From Xanthostigma xanthostigma (taxonomy: Eukaryota; Arthropoda; Insecta; Raphidioptera; Raphidiidae), in the NCBI GenBank assembly GCA_963575645.1, contig OY754467.1:20295001-20359000 (forward strand): a stretch of 64,000 nt of DNA, written 5' to 3'. The stretch's first letter is position 1. The number at the start of each line of letters is the position of its first letter. Below the pieces are notes generated by a model, which saw only the letters and a list, made by a program, of their open reading frames with translations, had not been told where the DNA came from and searched no databases. A program made the position numbers and the translations under genes. Positions 10,815 through 21,148 of the stretch are shown in pieces.

Positions 10815-11012
10815 AAACCAAAGTGGGGTGGGACATGAATACGAACATATTTTATCTTACTTTACCGTGATGAATGTTATGCAACATTTTTCATTGATGC
10901 TCCGCTTCTATTGGTCGTAGCGTGATATTATAAAGCCTATAGCCTTTTAATCCAAACCAGTAGTTCCTGAGATCTTCAGCTTTATAACATTAGTAGATAT
11001 AGATATAGATTG
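10815..11012. mobile_element. RepA, internally deleted copy
   Basis: It retains GTGGGACATGAATACG, TTTACCGTGATGAATGTTAT, GCAACATTTTTCATTGATGC, the GTAGCGTGATATTATA block and the TTAGTAGATATAGAT-like end. The central part that holds the tRNA-like sequence in the long copies is missing. Confidence 0.65.
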
Positions 11013-11131
11013 CTTTGTAAGAGTATTTTATTTTATGAAAATATTACCTATTACATAAACAAATTTGTTATATAAAAGTATATTTTTACGATAACTTATA
11101 TTCATATATTGTTTATTTTTTACGATTCTAG

Positions 11132-11214
11132 TACGAGCTTCGATATTTCCAAGGAATGGAGAACTTTGGCGACACTCTCCTCATCATTGCCAAGAAAATT
11201 TCCAATGAATGACG
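11132..11214 (+). CDS. Candidate internal exon, product unknown
   Basis: The 83-bp segment follows a good acceptor (pyrimidine-rich tract ending TTCTAG) and ends at ACG|GTAAGT, a consensus donor. One frame, taken after the first base, is open throughout and begins T-S-F-D-I-S-K-E-W; it stays open past the donor. Base composition is richer in GC than the surroundings. I do not recognise the peptide. It could belong to a gene whose other exons lie outside the window, or be a chance splice-like segment. Confidence 0.35.
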
Positions 11215-11281
11215 GTAAGTCAAACTGTAAGTCTTTCATTTTCGTAATGCATCGGTGTTGTTATCACAATTTTCTAATTAG

Positions 11282-11870
11282 TATTCGCCATGCGAACTGA
11301 TTCTAGTTATCTCTGGTGGCAGAAAACAAAAGCTGTATATGCTTTAATCACATTTATATATTTCATCTGACTGTTTATTGTAATGAAACTAAAGAAAAAA
11401 GAATTTATTCTTGTCTGAGATCTGTACATGTTATAGTTTCTAATGCATTTATATCATTGCTTTAAATAAATTTTAAAAAAGGATAGAAATCTAGGATTTA
11501 GCTAGGTTAAAAAGGATTTCATAATGACAACAAATTTTCATCGTTATGGAATATTTTTTATTTAATAGAAAAAATGAAAAATTAAATTGATGTAGGTATA
11601 AAAACACTAAAAGAAAAGAACTAACCGATTAAGAAGAATCAAAGTTCCAATAATGTACTTTCTCCTGACTTCGCTTTAAACAACTGTTCTCCTTCTTTTA
11701 GATGTCTTTTAGAATTACCCAAATACTTAGTAATATCAGTAATATTTATTTCGAATTTATTATTCATTATAAATAAATTATGTGACGTTTACTTTAAAAT
11801 TGATTAAAGCATATACAGCTTTTATTTTCTGCCACCAGGGAGCACTAGAATCAGTTCCCATGGCGAATAG
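11282..11870. mobile_element. MITE with about 69-bp terminal inverted repeats
   Basis: Bases 11282-11350 match the reverse complement of 11801-11870. Shared blocks are TATTCGCCATG, GAACTGATTCTAG, CTGGTGGCAGAAAA and AGCTGTATATGCTTTAATCA. The 450-bp centre is AT-rich and without coding potential. It starts 67 bases downstream of the candidate exon donor. Confidence 0.75.
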
Positions 11871-12239
11871 CTTGCGTGCTTCGGGCGTCGGAAATTAGAA
11901 TAACCTTTATTTTAAAGTGGGGAGTACATTCAAGACTTGTAAGCCCCTTGTAAGATATACTGCCAGAATGTGCGACTATTGATAGAATTTTTAAGATTTT
12001 CTTGTAAGATATACTGCCAGAATATTGATCGAAAAGGAAACCACTCAGGAGCTTGGAAAGCCGGACGAAAATGGCTTCCTACATGGTGAGACATGGCAAC
12101 TTCATTCTTGTGTTCTTATTTTTATCTTTTAGATGGTTATTACTTAACAATACCATTACCGTCCTTAAAAAAGACGACTAATTATACCATTATAAATAAA
12201 AATTATTAAAAAGACACTAGTCTGACCCTAATTGAGAAA
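11871..12239. other. Unassigned sequence with a short direct repeat
   Basis: A direct repeat CTTGTAAGATATACTGCCAG occurs at about 11948 and 12001. No gene is recognised. An ATG in good context at 12071, followed by a GTGAGA donor-like motif, is too short to support. Confidence 0.35.
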
Positions 12240-12690
12240 TTACTTGTAGTGGCGGTCTCCTTTTTTGATGCAACCTTTTTTCGCCTGTTCCGCAGTTCAT
12301 TTTACCATTCCATCTCTCAAGTGGGGAATAGTATTAGTTTAGGTCAAAAATCACTTTTCAAAAACTTTCCAATATCTTTTTGGAAAAACTCTATGCATCT
12401 GTTAGTCTGTGAGCACGATACAGGTTATAGGGATGAGCGGATTCTAACCAAATTTTGATACGCAAATATGAAGAGACCTATTGTTTTTGGGAAAAATCGG
12501 CGCGTGCGCAGAAGAGATATATGCTATAGCGGCGTTTTTTGTATAATAACGATATACTTTTCTTAACGGCTTAATATTCTATTTGTTTTTTGAAGAAAAT
12601 TTCGTTATTTTTTTTTCTAAACTTTATAGTTTCGGAAATATTTTTAAAATAAAAAAAATAGCCGTTGTTTTGTTTTGTAGATCTGTCAAA
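12240..12690 (+). repeat. Single GCGC-array unit with flanks
   Basis: It contains CATCTGTTAGTCTGTGAGC, GGGATGAGCGGATTCTAACC, one core reading GGCGCGTGCGCAGAAGAG, and the ACTTTTCTTAACGGCTTAAT tail. The order matches the flank, unit and end of the family at 17.5-18.5 kb and the fragment at 63480. Confidence 0.65.
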
Positions 12691-12724
12691 AATAATGGCA
12701 ATGAATAGCAAATATCATATTGAA

Positions 12725-12990
12725 TACTAGCCATTACCCGCGTCAACTCACGCGATATTAGAAATTTTATTTCCTTTGTTATACGATGTATAACAAACGT
12801 CAACATTTTGAAGTTGTAATTGTTCCGTGACCCAATTGGCTGTAATTTTCTACGCCAAAATCGAGATCATATTATGTCCAACATCGCTGACTATATTATT
12901 ATTGTGAATACGACTTAAGTCACGGACCTGCCGAGAGTGAAAGCACAAAAATACATACATGCACACAAACATACCTACTGATACAAAGCG
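12725..12990 (+). repeat. ACTAG-end repeat fragment (TACTAGCC...)
   Basis: It opens TACTAGCCATTACCCGCG and contains GTATAACAAACGTCAACATT and CAATTGGCTGTAATTTT. A second copy at about 14007-14880 is split by the Tigger-like MITE, which makes this intact copy a useful reference for the empty site. Confidence 0.6.
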
Positions 12991-14059
12991 CATTGGCACA
13001 GCGCGCGATTTAAGTGGCAATGAACGACTCTGTTCACATTTGCCCGCTATAAAACGTTTTGTCCGTGTGTAAATAATTTATCAGGTGAAATATGTTTGCA
13101 GGTATTACGTACAGAGTATGTGCCCAATCTCAAGTACCTCTACCTGCTGAAACATAATTTAATCCCGCGGTAATATATTATTACAGTTATTCTGCTACAG
13201 GCCGATTTATTATTTTTGAAATGGTTTTTAACAGATTTACGTTGAACTAGGGAATACGTATTGGAACTTTGACCTTAAACATAAGGCATTATCAACCATG
13301 GTAAAAAATAATGCCCCATGCTTCTCGCCACTACATGCAGTCTGATTTTTTGACGTGATAACGTCTTATAAATTGATAAAACACCGGCTGCATGCACGAA
13401 AAAGTGTAACGTTCCTAAATCCTAACGTTCGTAACGCGTAACGCGTAACGTTCCGCCTGACCCTGTGCGTGCTTTTTGCTAATTTCTCGCTCAATTTAAA
13501 TCAGATCGGTTTGAAACCAGTCTTAAACGAAAGAGGAGAACATTTTACATAGATTTTGTATAACAGAATTTGCCTAAACAGTTTTTTTATACAAATTTAT
13601 ATAGAAAAATAGCTGTATAAATGCAATGTTGTCTAATGCATGGCGCGACGCGGTCGGTCGTCTTTGTTTGCCGTACATGGAAATTAGAAGATAACGTATG
13701 TCTTGTCTTAACATGAAACCGGCTGCATTTCTAATGTTTAATTCAATTTTTTGACATTAGTATTTTGTGAAATGCAACGCCTTCTAAGTTAAGTATTGGA
13801 GTAACTAATTATTATTAGAACATAATACTTTGACAGTTGCAAACGTCACTTTTGACATTTCTTATCATTCCGACACCAAGGATAAGCGGATTGAAACCAA
13901 ATTTTGGGAGGTTTAGGTTATGTATTACGGAATACGTTATCACGTAAAACTATCGTCCGTAAACCGACTTTACAGACAACCAATTTTTTTTTGGGATTTT
14001 ACTAGTCGTTAATCGCGTCACCGCACGCATTAACAGACATTTTATTTTCTTTATTTATA

Positions 14060-14781
14060 CAGTAAAGTCTCACTAATTTGGCACTATTCAAAACTAGGGG
14101 GTGCCGGATTATTGTAATGTTCGGATTATTGGATTGTAGTATAGAAAAATTCATAATGTGTAAATAAAATTATAATAATATGTAAATATAAAATATGTTT
14201 AACAAAAAAATTGAACCGACTTCACACTAAAAAGTAAAAAATAATTGCGTATTGAAATGTTTTGGAATCGGTGTCAGCCAAAATGAAATCTATTCCGAGA
14301 ACTACACCGACTCCAAAACATTTCAATACGCAATTATTTTTTACTTTTTAGTGTGAAGTCGGTTCAATTTTTTTGTTAAAAATATTTTATTTTTCTCTTT
14401 TTAGTGTTAATCTAACACTAAAAATCGGTGAACATACATAAAAAACATTATGCGTTTCTTTGAAATTTGAGAGTTTCCCTCGATTTCTCCGGATTCCACC
14501 ATCAGATCCTGACTTGGTTCCGATGGGACCACCTCTGAGGGGCACTCTTTCGAATAAAAAAAAATTTGAAAATCGGTCCATAATTGACGGATAAATCGGT
14601 GAACATACATAAAAAAAAAACAAAAATAAAAAAAAATATATACAGACGAACATAGAATCTCCTCCTTTTTGTTGAAGTCGGTTAAAAAAGAGTAGGGAGG
14701 GGTGAGGGTGGCGTGAGCGAAGAGTGCCGGATTATTGGACGTACCGGACTACTGAAGTGCCGGATTAGTGAGACTCTACTG
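14060..14781. mobile_element. Tigger/pogo-like MITE with TA target duplication
   Basis: The left end CAGTAAAGTCTCACTAATTT and the right end complement CAGTAGAGTCTCACTAATCC form about 26-bp terminal inverted repeats, flanked by TA on both sides (14058-14059 and 14782-14783). CAGTA-type ends, a CCGGAT-rich subterminal part and TA duplication are typical of the pogo/Tigger group. No transposase remains. A palindrome of another family is nested inside. Confidence 0.75.
14201..14377. mobile_element. AACCGACTTC-family palindrome nested in the Tigger-like MITE
   Basis: Bases 14201-14275 match the reverse complement of 14304-14377; both hold GAACCGACTTCACACTAAAA and GCGTATTGAAATGTTTTGGA or their complements. 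Further sequence of the same family (TCCACCATCAGATCCTGACT, then GAAGTCGGTTAAAA near 14674) continues to about 14690. This family is well known from lepidopteran genomes. Confidence 0.7.
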
Positions 14782-14989
14782 TAATATGGTAAACGTCAAT
14801 ATTTTCGAAGTTGGAATTGTCTTGTCGCCCATTTGGCTGTAATTTTTTTTTCATCACCATATTAACTTGATGATGATAATTTTCACATAGTAAACATACA
14901 AACAACCCTTTGTAAAAAAATGTCAACCACTCCCGATTTATAGATATACAATATATTATAATACCTACTCGTATGTACACGAACACAAT

Positions 14990-15364
14990 GCATGCAGAAT
15001 GTCAGTTTTCTGTGTGGGGCTCCAGAAGTCGTTTGACCGCGTACGTACAGAGAGCGCTGGCGGCGGCGACGGCCCACAACGCTTTGTGTCACACGTTGCT
15101 ATGCGCACAGTGGGGCTCTGCCCCTTAAACACCTCCAGGCCATACCTATATATATATATAATACACCTGTCTAACGGTAAGACGGCACCACAGCTACTCT
15201 GCGCATTTTTGCAGAGCGGCAGTGCAGTGGCGCTACAGAACAACAAAAGACTCTCGCTCCAATAGCAGTTGTCACTTTCATGATGACCTTGAATCTTATG
15301 CCCTTGTTTTCACAATTTTTCACTCTGCGGCGCTTTATAGAAAACAACAAAACGCTTCCCACCT
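14990..15364. other. GC-rich block inside FB2, unassigned
   Basis: This stretch is clearly richer in GC than its surroundings (for example GCGCTGGCGGCGGCGACGGC) and contains CGGTAAGACGGCACCACAG and a short (TA)n run. Several frames are open on both strands, which is expected for GC-rich DNA. I recognise no protein, so it may be an unclassified repeat or captured host DNA. Confidence 0.35.
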
Positions 15365-15547
15365 CTACTAGGGTTGGAAAGTAGGTCCTGCTTGTCTCGT
15401 GTTTTTAACAGTATCTATAGAGTCTTCGAACAGGGACTTCCGAACTTTGACGGTTGATAGCGGCCAACTTGTTGAAGCTACATCTGATAAATTGGCTGTC
15501 ATTTATTCAGTTTGTTTTGCCAAATCACAATAGACGGATATAGCGTT

Positions 15548-16238
15548 CAACAACAGCAACGTGTGTTTGCTGAATGGGCTCTGGAGCAGTTGGCAACTGA
15601 CCTTAATTTTCATATAAAAATCATCTTCAGCGATAAGGCCTATTTTTGGATGAATGGATACGTTAACAAACAAAAATTTTGGATTTGAGACGATACCAAT
15701 CCACATAAAATCCAAGAGCGTCCAATGCATCCCGAAAAAGTCATTGTTTGGTATAGATTTTGGGCTGGCAGTGTCATCGGCCCATATTTCTTTGAGAACG
15801 ACGTTGGCCAGGCCATCGCGGTCAATGACGGGCGCTATAGGTCGATGATTACTGACTTCTTTTGGCCTGAATTGGATGTTATGGACACCAACGACATGTG
15901 GTTTCAACAGAACGGCGCTACGTGCCACACAGTTCATGCCACATTGGACATTCTGCACGAGCGATTTGAGTGCATGGTCATCTCACGTAGAGGTGATGTG
16001 AACTGGCCACCGAGATCGTGCGATTTGACCCCCTTAAACTTTTTCTTGTGGGATTTTTTTTAAGTCACAGGTCTATGCGAATAAGCCACAAACCGCAGCG
16101 GCCCTAAAAGCCAACATAACCCATGCCATCGGTCAAATTCAGCCTGATTTATGCACCAGAGTCATGGAAAAATTGGACATTCGCGCCACCCAGAGAAGCC
16201 GCGGCGGACATTTGAAAGATGTTATATTCCACACATAA
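15548..16238 (+). pseudogene. Mariner-type (IS630-Tc1-mariner) transposase, broken and catalytically dead
   Basis: Only the C-terminal two thirds of a DDE transposase remain; the DNA-binding N-terminus is missing. The first catalytic Asp is kept in F-S-D-K-A-Y-F. The second, in QQNGATCHT, is changed to Asn, where relatives have QQDGATCHT. The third, in LTPLNFFLW, is also Asn instead of Asp. There is an in-frame TGA at about 15688 and a one-base frameshift in the T-run at 16053-16061, after which reading resumes in K-S-Q-V-Y. The conserved WPPRSCDLTPL motif and the R-S-R-G-G-H-L end support the assignment. Confidence 0.85.
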
Positions 16239-16337
16239 TGGCATCGATAGGCCTTTCAGACGAATAAAAAATGTCGATGATATGTAACACACACTTAGTT
16301 TTAAAGATAGGAAGCGCTTAATGAAAGACCCTTTATT

Positions 16338-16545
16338 AGGCGCGAATAGCGTAAGCTAAAGCGCCTATATGTACTCGCTTTGTCTGTGAATCTGTGAGTC
16401 ACGCTTTTTGTATCCAGCGTACAGCCCAAACGCCTTAACCGATTTTAAAAAACTTTTTTTGTTCGATTCGTCTCCGGGTAACTTAAATCCTAACGTCGCC
16501 CGATTTTTGAATTTTGGTCCCAGAGGGGAGAAAATTAAGAAAAAA
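16338..16545 (+). repeat. GCGAATAGCGTAAGCTAAAG repeat
   Basis: The block GGCGCGAATAGCGTAAGC followed by GCGCCTATATGTACTCGC begins a repeat that continues with AACGCCTTAACCGATTTT and TTGGTCCCAGAGGGGAG. The reverse complement of its start recurs at 48300-48358. The TTTTGGTCCCAGAAGGGAG block also occurs in FB3. Confidence 0.6.
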
Positions 16546-17589
16546 AATGGTTGTCTGTAAAGTCGGTTTACGGACGATAGTTTTACGTGATAACGTATTC
16601 CGTAATACATAACCTAAACCTCCCAAAATTTGGTTTCAATCCGCTTATCCTTGGTGTCGGAATGATAAGAAATGTCAAAAGTGACGTTTGCAACTTACAA
16701 AGTATTATGTTCTAATAATAATTAGTTATTCCAATACTTAACTTAGAAGGCCTTGCATTTCACAATATACTAATGTCAAAAAATTGAATGCATTTATACA
16801 GCTATTTTTCTATATAAATTTGTATAAAATATTTTTCTATATAAATTTGTATAAAAAAACTGTTTAGGCAAATTCTGTTATACGAAATCTATGTAAAATG
16901 TTCTCCTCTTTCGTTTAAGACTGGTTTCAAACCGATCTGATTTAAATTGAGCGAGAAATTAGCAAAAAGCGTCAGGCGGAACGTTACGCGTTATGCGTTA
17001 TGCGTTACGCGTTACACTTTTTCGTACATGCAGCCGGTGTTTTATCAATTTATAATATTGGTGATTCATCAATATTTATAAGACGTTATCACGTCAAAAA
17101 AGTTTTTTGCTAATTTCTCGCTCAATTTAAATCAGATCGGTTTGAAACCAGTCTTAAACGAAAGAGGAGAACATTTTACATAGATTTCGTATAACCGAAT
17201 TTACCTAAACAGTTTTTTTATACAAATTTATATAGAAAAATAGCTGTATAAATGCAATGTTGTCTAATGCATGGCGTGACGCGGTCGGTCGTCTTTGTTT
17301 GCCGTACATGGAAATTAGAAGACAACGTATGTCTTGTCTTAACATGAAAACGGCTGCATTTCTAATGTTTAATTCAATTTTTTGACATTAGTATTTTGTG
17401 AAATGCAACGCCTTCTAAGTTAACTATTGGAATAACTAATTATTATTAGAACATAATACTTTGACAGTTGCAAACGTCACTTTTGACATTTCTTATCATT
17501 CCGACACCAAGGATGAACGGATTGAAACCAAAGTTTGGGAGGATGTTTGATATGCAAATATGAAGTGGCCTATTGTTTTTGGGGAACAT

Positions 17590-18345
17590 CGGCGCATGCG
17601 TAAAAGAATATATCTCTTATAATATTGTTTTATATAATAATAATATAGTTTTTAAAACGGTTTTTACTCTATCTATTTTTACTAGAAATTTTTGTAAATT
17701 TTTTGGGGAAAATCGGCGCATGCGCAAAAGAGATACATGCCATAGTTGTTTTTTATATAATAATAGTATACTTTTTATAGTGTTTTATTATTCTACTTTA
17801 CAAGAAAGTTTTGTAAAATGTTTTTTAAGGGAAAGTCGGCGCATGCGCAGAAGAGGTATAAGTTATAAAGTTGTTTGTATATAACAATGGTATACTTTTC
17901 ATAACAGTTTATTATTCGATCTATTTTTACAAGAGTTTTGTATAATTTTTGGGAAAAATCGGCGCATGCGCAAAAGAGATACATGCCATAAGTTGTTTTT
18001 TATATAATGATGGTGTACTTTTTATAATGTTTTATTATTTTACTTTATAAGAAAGTTTTGTGTAATGTTTTTTGAGGGAAAGTCGGAGCATGCGCAGAAG
18101 AGGTATAAGTTATAAAGTTGTTTGTGTAAAACAATGGTATACTCTTCATAACAGTTTATTATTCGATCTATTTTTACAAGAGTTTTGTATAATTTTTGGG
18201 AAAAATCGGCGCATGCGCAAAAGAGATACATGCCATAGTTGTTTTTTATATAATAATGGTGTACTTTTTATACTGTTTTATTATTCTATTTTAAAGAAAG
18301 CTTTGTAAAAAATTCTTTAAGCTAAAGTCGGCGCATATATGCTAT
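17590..18345 (+). repeat. 123-bp GCGCATGCGC array with alternating A/B units
   Basis: Cores lie at 17592, 17716, 17839, 17962, 18087, 18209 and 18331, spaced 122-125 bases. After the core, units alternate between AAAAGAGATACATGCCATAG (17716, 17962, 18209) and AGAAGAGGTATAAGTTATAA (17839, 18087), giving a 246-bp higher-order repeat. The core resembles the published NRF-1/EWG binding site YGCGCAYGCGCR, with one end base off. Confidence 0.9.
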
Positions 18346-18656
18346 AAAGTTGTTTTTATATAATAATTGGGTACTTTTCATAACGGTTTATTTTTCTATC
18401 TGTTTTTACAAGAAAGTTTTAAATTTTTTTTTCTAAACTCATAATTTCAGAAATATTTTGTTCCTGAAGATGTTAGTTAGGTAGCTCTTTGTTTAATTTT
18501 TGCTTGACACAATAACATATTACATAGAGAACCGTGAAATTATTAAAATTATATTTTCCTTTCTGTGTTTCATTATTTTCAACTGTTATTTTTTTCTTAG
18601 AATAAGTAAATTAAGTTATACTATATTAAGCTCCAAGTGTCGTTAAATATATATAT

Positions 18657-18788
18657 CGCCGGGATATTGTCAAACGTGATATTATAATTTCACTTAGTGA
18701 AATTATAATATCACGAATCTTTGTCAATCGTGATATTGTAATTTCACTAGTGAAATTACAAAATCACGGATTTGACAATATCCCGGCG
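18657..18788. mobile_element. Three-way-junction MITE
   Basis: The outer ends CGCCGGGATATTGTCAAA and its complement enclose two further palindromes: CGTGATATTATAATTTCACT with its complement (centre about 18695) and CGTGATATTGTAATTTCACT with its complement (centre about 18749). Folded, a single strand would form one stem with two hairpin arms. It sits in the tail of the FB unit. Confidence 0.8.
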
Positions 18789-19287
18789 ACATATACACCG
18801 ATTTTCAAACAAAACACCGGGGTATATGACGTAAAATTTCGCGCCTTGTAATTCTTGAATTACTTGGGCATATACTCCTACTGGTTTTTAATTGATTTTA
18901 TTCACGTATTTTTAAGTTCTTAGTCCCTACTTCTTACACCAAGTGTCTTCTCCTAGGATGTTCAGCCAGTGAAAAAATACGTTGGAAAATATTTAATCTC
19001 AAAATAATAAAATTTTATAACTGCCACGAAATTACGATGAAGAACAAATTGAAAATGCAGGAGTCGAATAGATTGAAAACACAAGATCTCTACTGTATTT
19101 GATTAACTCCGAATTTAAGAGGGGATATTAATAAATCTTTACTTTTAGATATTCTGTGAAACGATTGAGATTATTTTCTGTTTAATGTGTGCATGTGTAT
19201 AGTTTTAAACTATAGGTATAACAAAAGTTGAATTCAAATTGGTTGAGTAGCTCCTGAGAAAATAGTATAGATGTATATATTCAAATC

Positions 19288-19383
19288 TTGATTAACGTCT
19301 GATTAGTAATAATTATCGATTAATTTATTAGACAATAATAATATTTTTCTGAAAAATTGGTCGATAATTTTATTTATTGTAAA
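19288..19383. repeat. Fragment of the CCAATTTTTCAGAC MITE
   Basis: It contains TTGATTAACGTCTGATTAG and TCTGAAAAATTGGTCGATAA, which match the MITE at 7521-7694 and 43130-43375. The centre is reduced and one arm is degraded. Confidence 0.65.
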
Positions 19384-19426
19384 TGTATATATTATGTTAA
19401 TTTCAGTATCATTTTAACTTATGTAA

Positions 19427-19720
19427 TACTAGCTGTAATCCGCGACTTCGTCCTCGTTAATTTATTTTGTTACGCGGAACCCTAATCCTTATTCTAAAAT
19501 AAAAGTAGCCTAAGTTACTTTTTATAACATCAGCTATCTGCCAGTGAAAGTTCCGTCAAAATTGGTCCACTCATTTCGGAGATTATCAGGATCAAACAGA
19601 CAGACAGACAAAAATTTAAAAAAATGTTTTTTTTGTTATAAGTACCGTATATACTTTCATATGATTATACACTTTAAAGCTGTTATTTGACATTACAAAC
19701 AGGCACTTCAATTTTATTTA
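19427..19720 (+). repeat. ACTAG-end repeat (ACTAGCTGTAATCCGCGACT)
   Basis: It opens with ACTAGCTGTAATCCGCGACT and TTCGTCCTCGTTAATTT, then reads AAGTAGCCTAAGTTACTTTT, GTGAAAGTTCCGTCAAAATT and (CAGA)n. The order matches a very common insect repeat. A reverse copy of its right half lies at 34800-35010, where the match continues past the CAGA run. Confidence 0.7.
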
Positions 19721-20020
19721 TATGGATAAATTAAATTTGCTAGAACGTGACAAAATTAAAACCACTGTACATTCTTACTGTGATCCTACGTAATAGCACC
19801 ATTGATTTTTATGTCTGTTAAAAAAACGAACCTACTAAATTCTTACTTACATTTAAAATCGTAATTCTTAATGGCTCCTTTAAAGGTAAGAAAATCGTAT
19901 GTACCTAGTTCTACTAACAGCGTTATTGTAAAAACAATAAGATAAATCTATATTTTTTGTAATAAAATTTACGGAACGAATCTCCAGAGAAAACTATATC
20001 CAGCAACGATTCATGTAAAG

Positions 20021-20496
20021 GAGTGATTTCCAAAGTGGTCTAGTTCGACCCCCAGGGGTCCATGTCAGCGGAAAAAAAAATTGGGGGTCCATAAAATGAA
20101 AATGGGGGTCAACGATAGTGAATATCCTAACGAAAAAAGAAACAAACTAACTAAATTGATGCCAAATGTTGAAAATTTATTTTAAAGCATCAGGTTCATC
20201 CCTCACACTAAAAGCATTGATTTTTTGCTTAGTTATTTTTATGTAACAGAAAGTAAATTTTCATTTGATTCGTTTAATTTGAATTAATAAATGTATAAAA
20301 CTAAACATTTCACACTACATTTCACACTACCGTTATAAATGTAAATCGTTCAAAGTGAGTAGCACTATACCGGTTGTCAAAAATACATTTGAAATAACGA
20401 ATTTGCAAAAAATCAATATCAGATAAGCAGGGGGTCTACCCAAAACCGAAAAATATGGCAAGTGGTCTACGAGACAAAAAAGTTTTGGGACCTCTG
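20021..20496. mobile_element. hAT-like MITE with 8-bp target duplication
   Basis: ATGTAAAG flanks the element at 20013-20020 and 20497-20504. The left end GAGTGATTTCCAAAGTGGTC and the right end complement CAGAGGTCCCAAAAC resemble the CAGNGGTTCCCAAA ends of hAT elements. Subterminal GGGGGTC-type stretches fit the same group. There is no transposase. Confidence 0.8.
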
Positions 20497-20689
20497 ATGT
20501 AAAGTATTGTAGTTTTTCATCTTGAACAATTTCCTAAGTATACTGAGCTTATTTTTCGTTTAGGGAGGAACAAAAATTGTTTAAATAAACGCTACAGTAG
20601 TGAACACAAAATATGCAAGTTTAGAGTCATATTACGAGTTCCGAGCTCGAGCCATCCTTCGTCTCAAAAACATATTTTCAATATCGATT

Positions 20690-20957
20690 ACTAGCGGCCC
20701 GCTTCGGCTTCACCCGAATTTGTAGAATGCTACCGTTTTTTCGTCGGCCTACGTTGCAAAATTTGCCTCCACGAAAAGCGATTTTATTTTTACGCAATAA
20801 TATTATATAGCCTATATCCCGAAGGTCCGTTCTAAATATTGGTGAAAAAATTTTTGAAATCGGATAAGTAGTTTCAGAGATTACTCTCCGCACACACACA
20901 AACTCACAAAATTCCCACTCTCTCTTTATAAAATTATTATAGTATAGAGTATAGATT
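20690..20957 (+). repeat. ACTAG-end repeat (CTAGCGGCCCGCTTCGGC)
   Basis: It starts ACTAGCGGCCCGCTTCGGC and ends AGTATAGATTA, with ATATTATATAGCCTATATCC and GAAATCGGATAAGTAGTTTC inside. This is another member of the ACTAG...TATAGAT class, distinct from RepA. Confidence 0.65.
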
Positions 20958-21148
20958 ATAAAAAAAAATTAGAAATATAAAAAACTAAAATGTTACTTAA
21001 AACTACTCACTGAACATATATTATTCTCTCTATTCCTTTCAAATCAAATAATTGACTGTCCAAATTGGTGATTTGCAGTGTGAATCGCAATTATTATGAC
21101 GTATCTAATATACAATATTTTTCCAAGGCCTGCTATCCTGTTATCCTT

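Larger units (their letters stand above)
13340..17100. mobile_element. Palindromic element FB2 with large nested centre
   Basis: Left arm 13340-13990 matches the reverse complement of 16545-17100. Shared blocks include TTTAAATCAGATCGGTTTGA, GTCTTAAACGAAAGAGGAG, GTAACGCGTAACG-type repeats, ACCGGCTGCATG and GGACGATAGTTTTACGTGAT. The right arm has a small internal duplication of TATACAAATTTATATAG near 16800-16850 and a deletion. The 2.5-kb centre holds a Tigger-like MITE, a GC-rich block and a broken transposase. Confidence 0.75.
17105..18890 (+). mobile_element. Third, direct copy of the FB unit
   Basis: From TTTTTTGCTAATTTCTCGC the sequence repeats the FB2 left arm in the same direction, then runs into a long GCGCATGCGC array and ends with CCGGGGTATATGACG, GCGCCTTGTAATTCTTGAA and ATACTCCTACTGG. 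These end blocks match 8440-8510 in FB1. It therefore shows the full single unit that the palindromes carry twice. A cruciform MITE interrupts its tail. Confidence 0.7.

Noticed and set aside
12071-12090. ATG in good context followed by a GTGAGA donor-like site
   Set aside because: Only five codons before the donor, and nothing else marks a gene start; chance is likely.
14387-14653. Two overlapping minus-strand open frames
   Set aside because: They lie within the AACCGACTTC repeat nested in the Tigger-like MITE and reflect repeat sequence.
15503-15958. 151-codon open frame on the minus strand
   Set aside because: It is antisense to the transposase pseudogene, whose plus-strand motifs are unmistakable.
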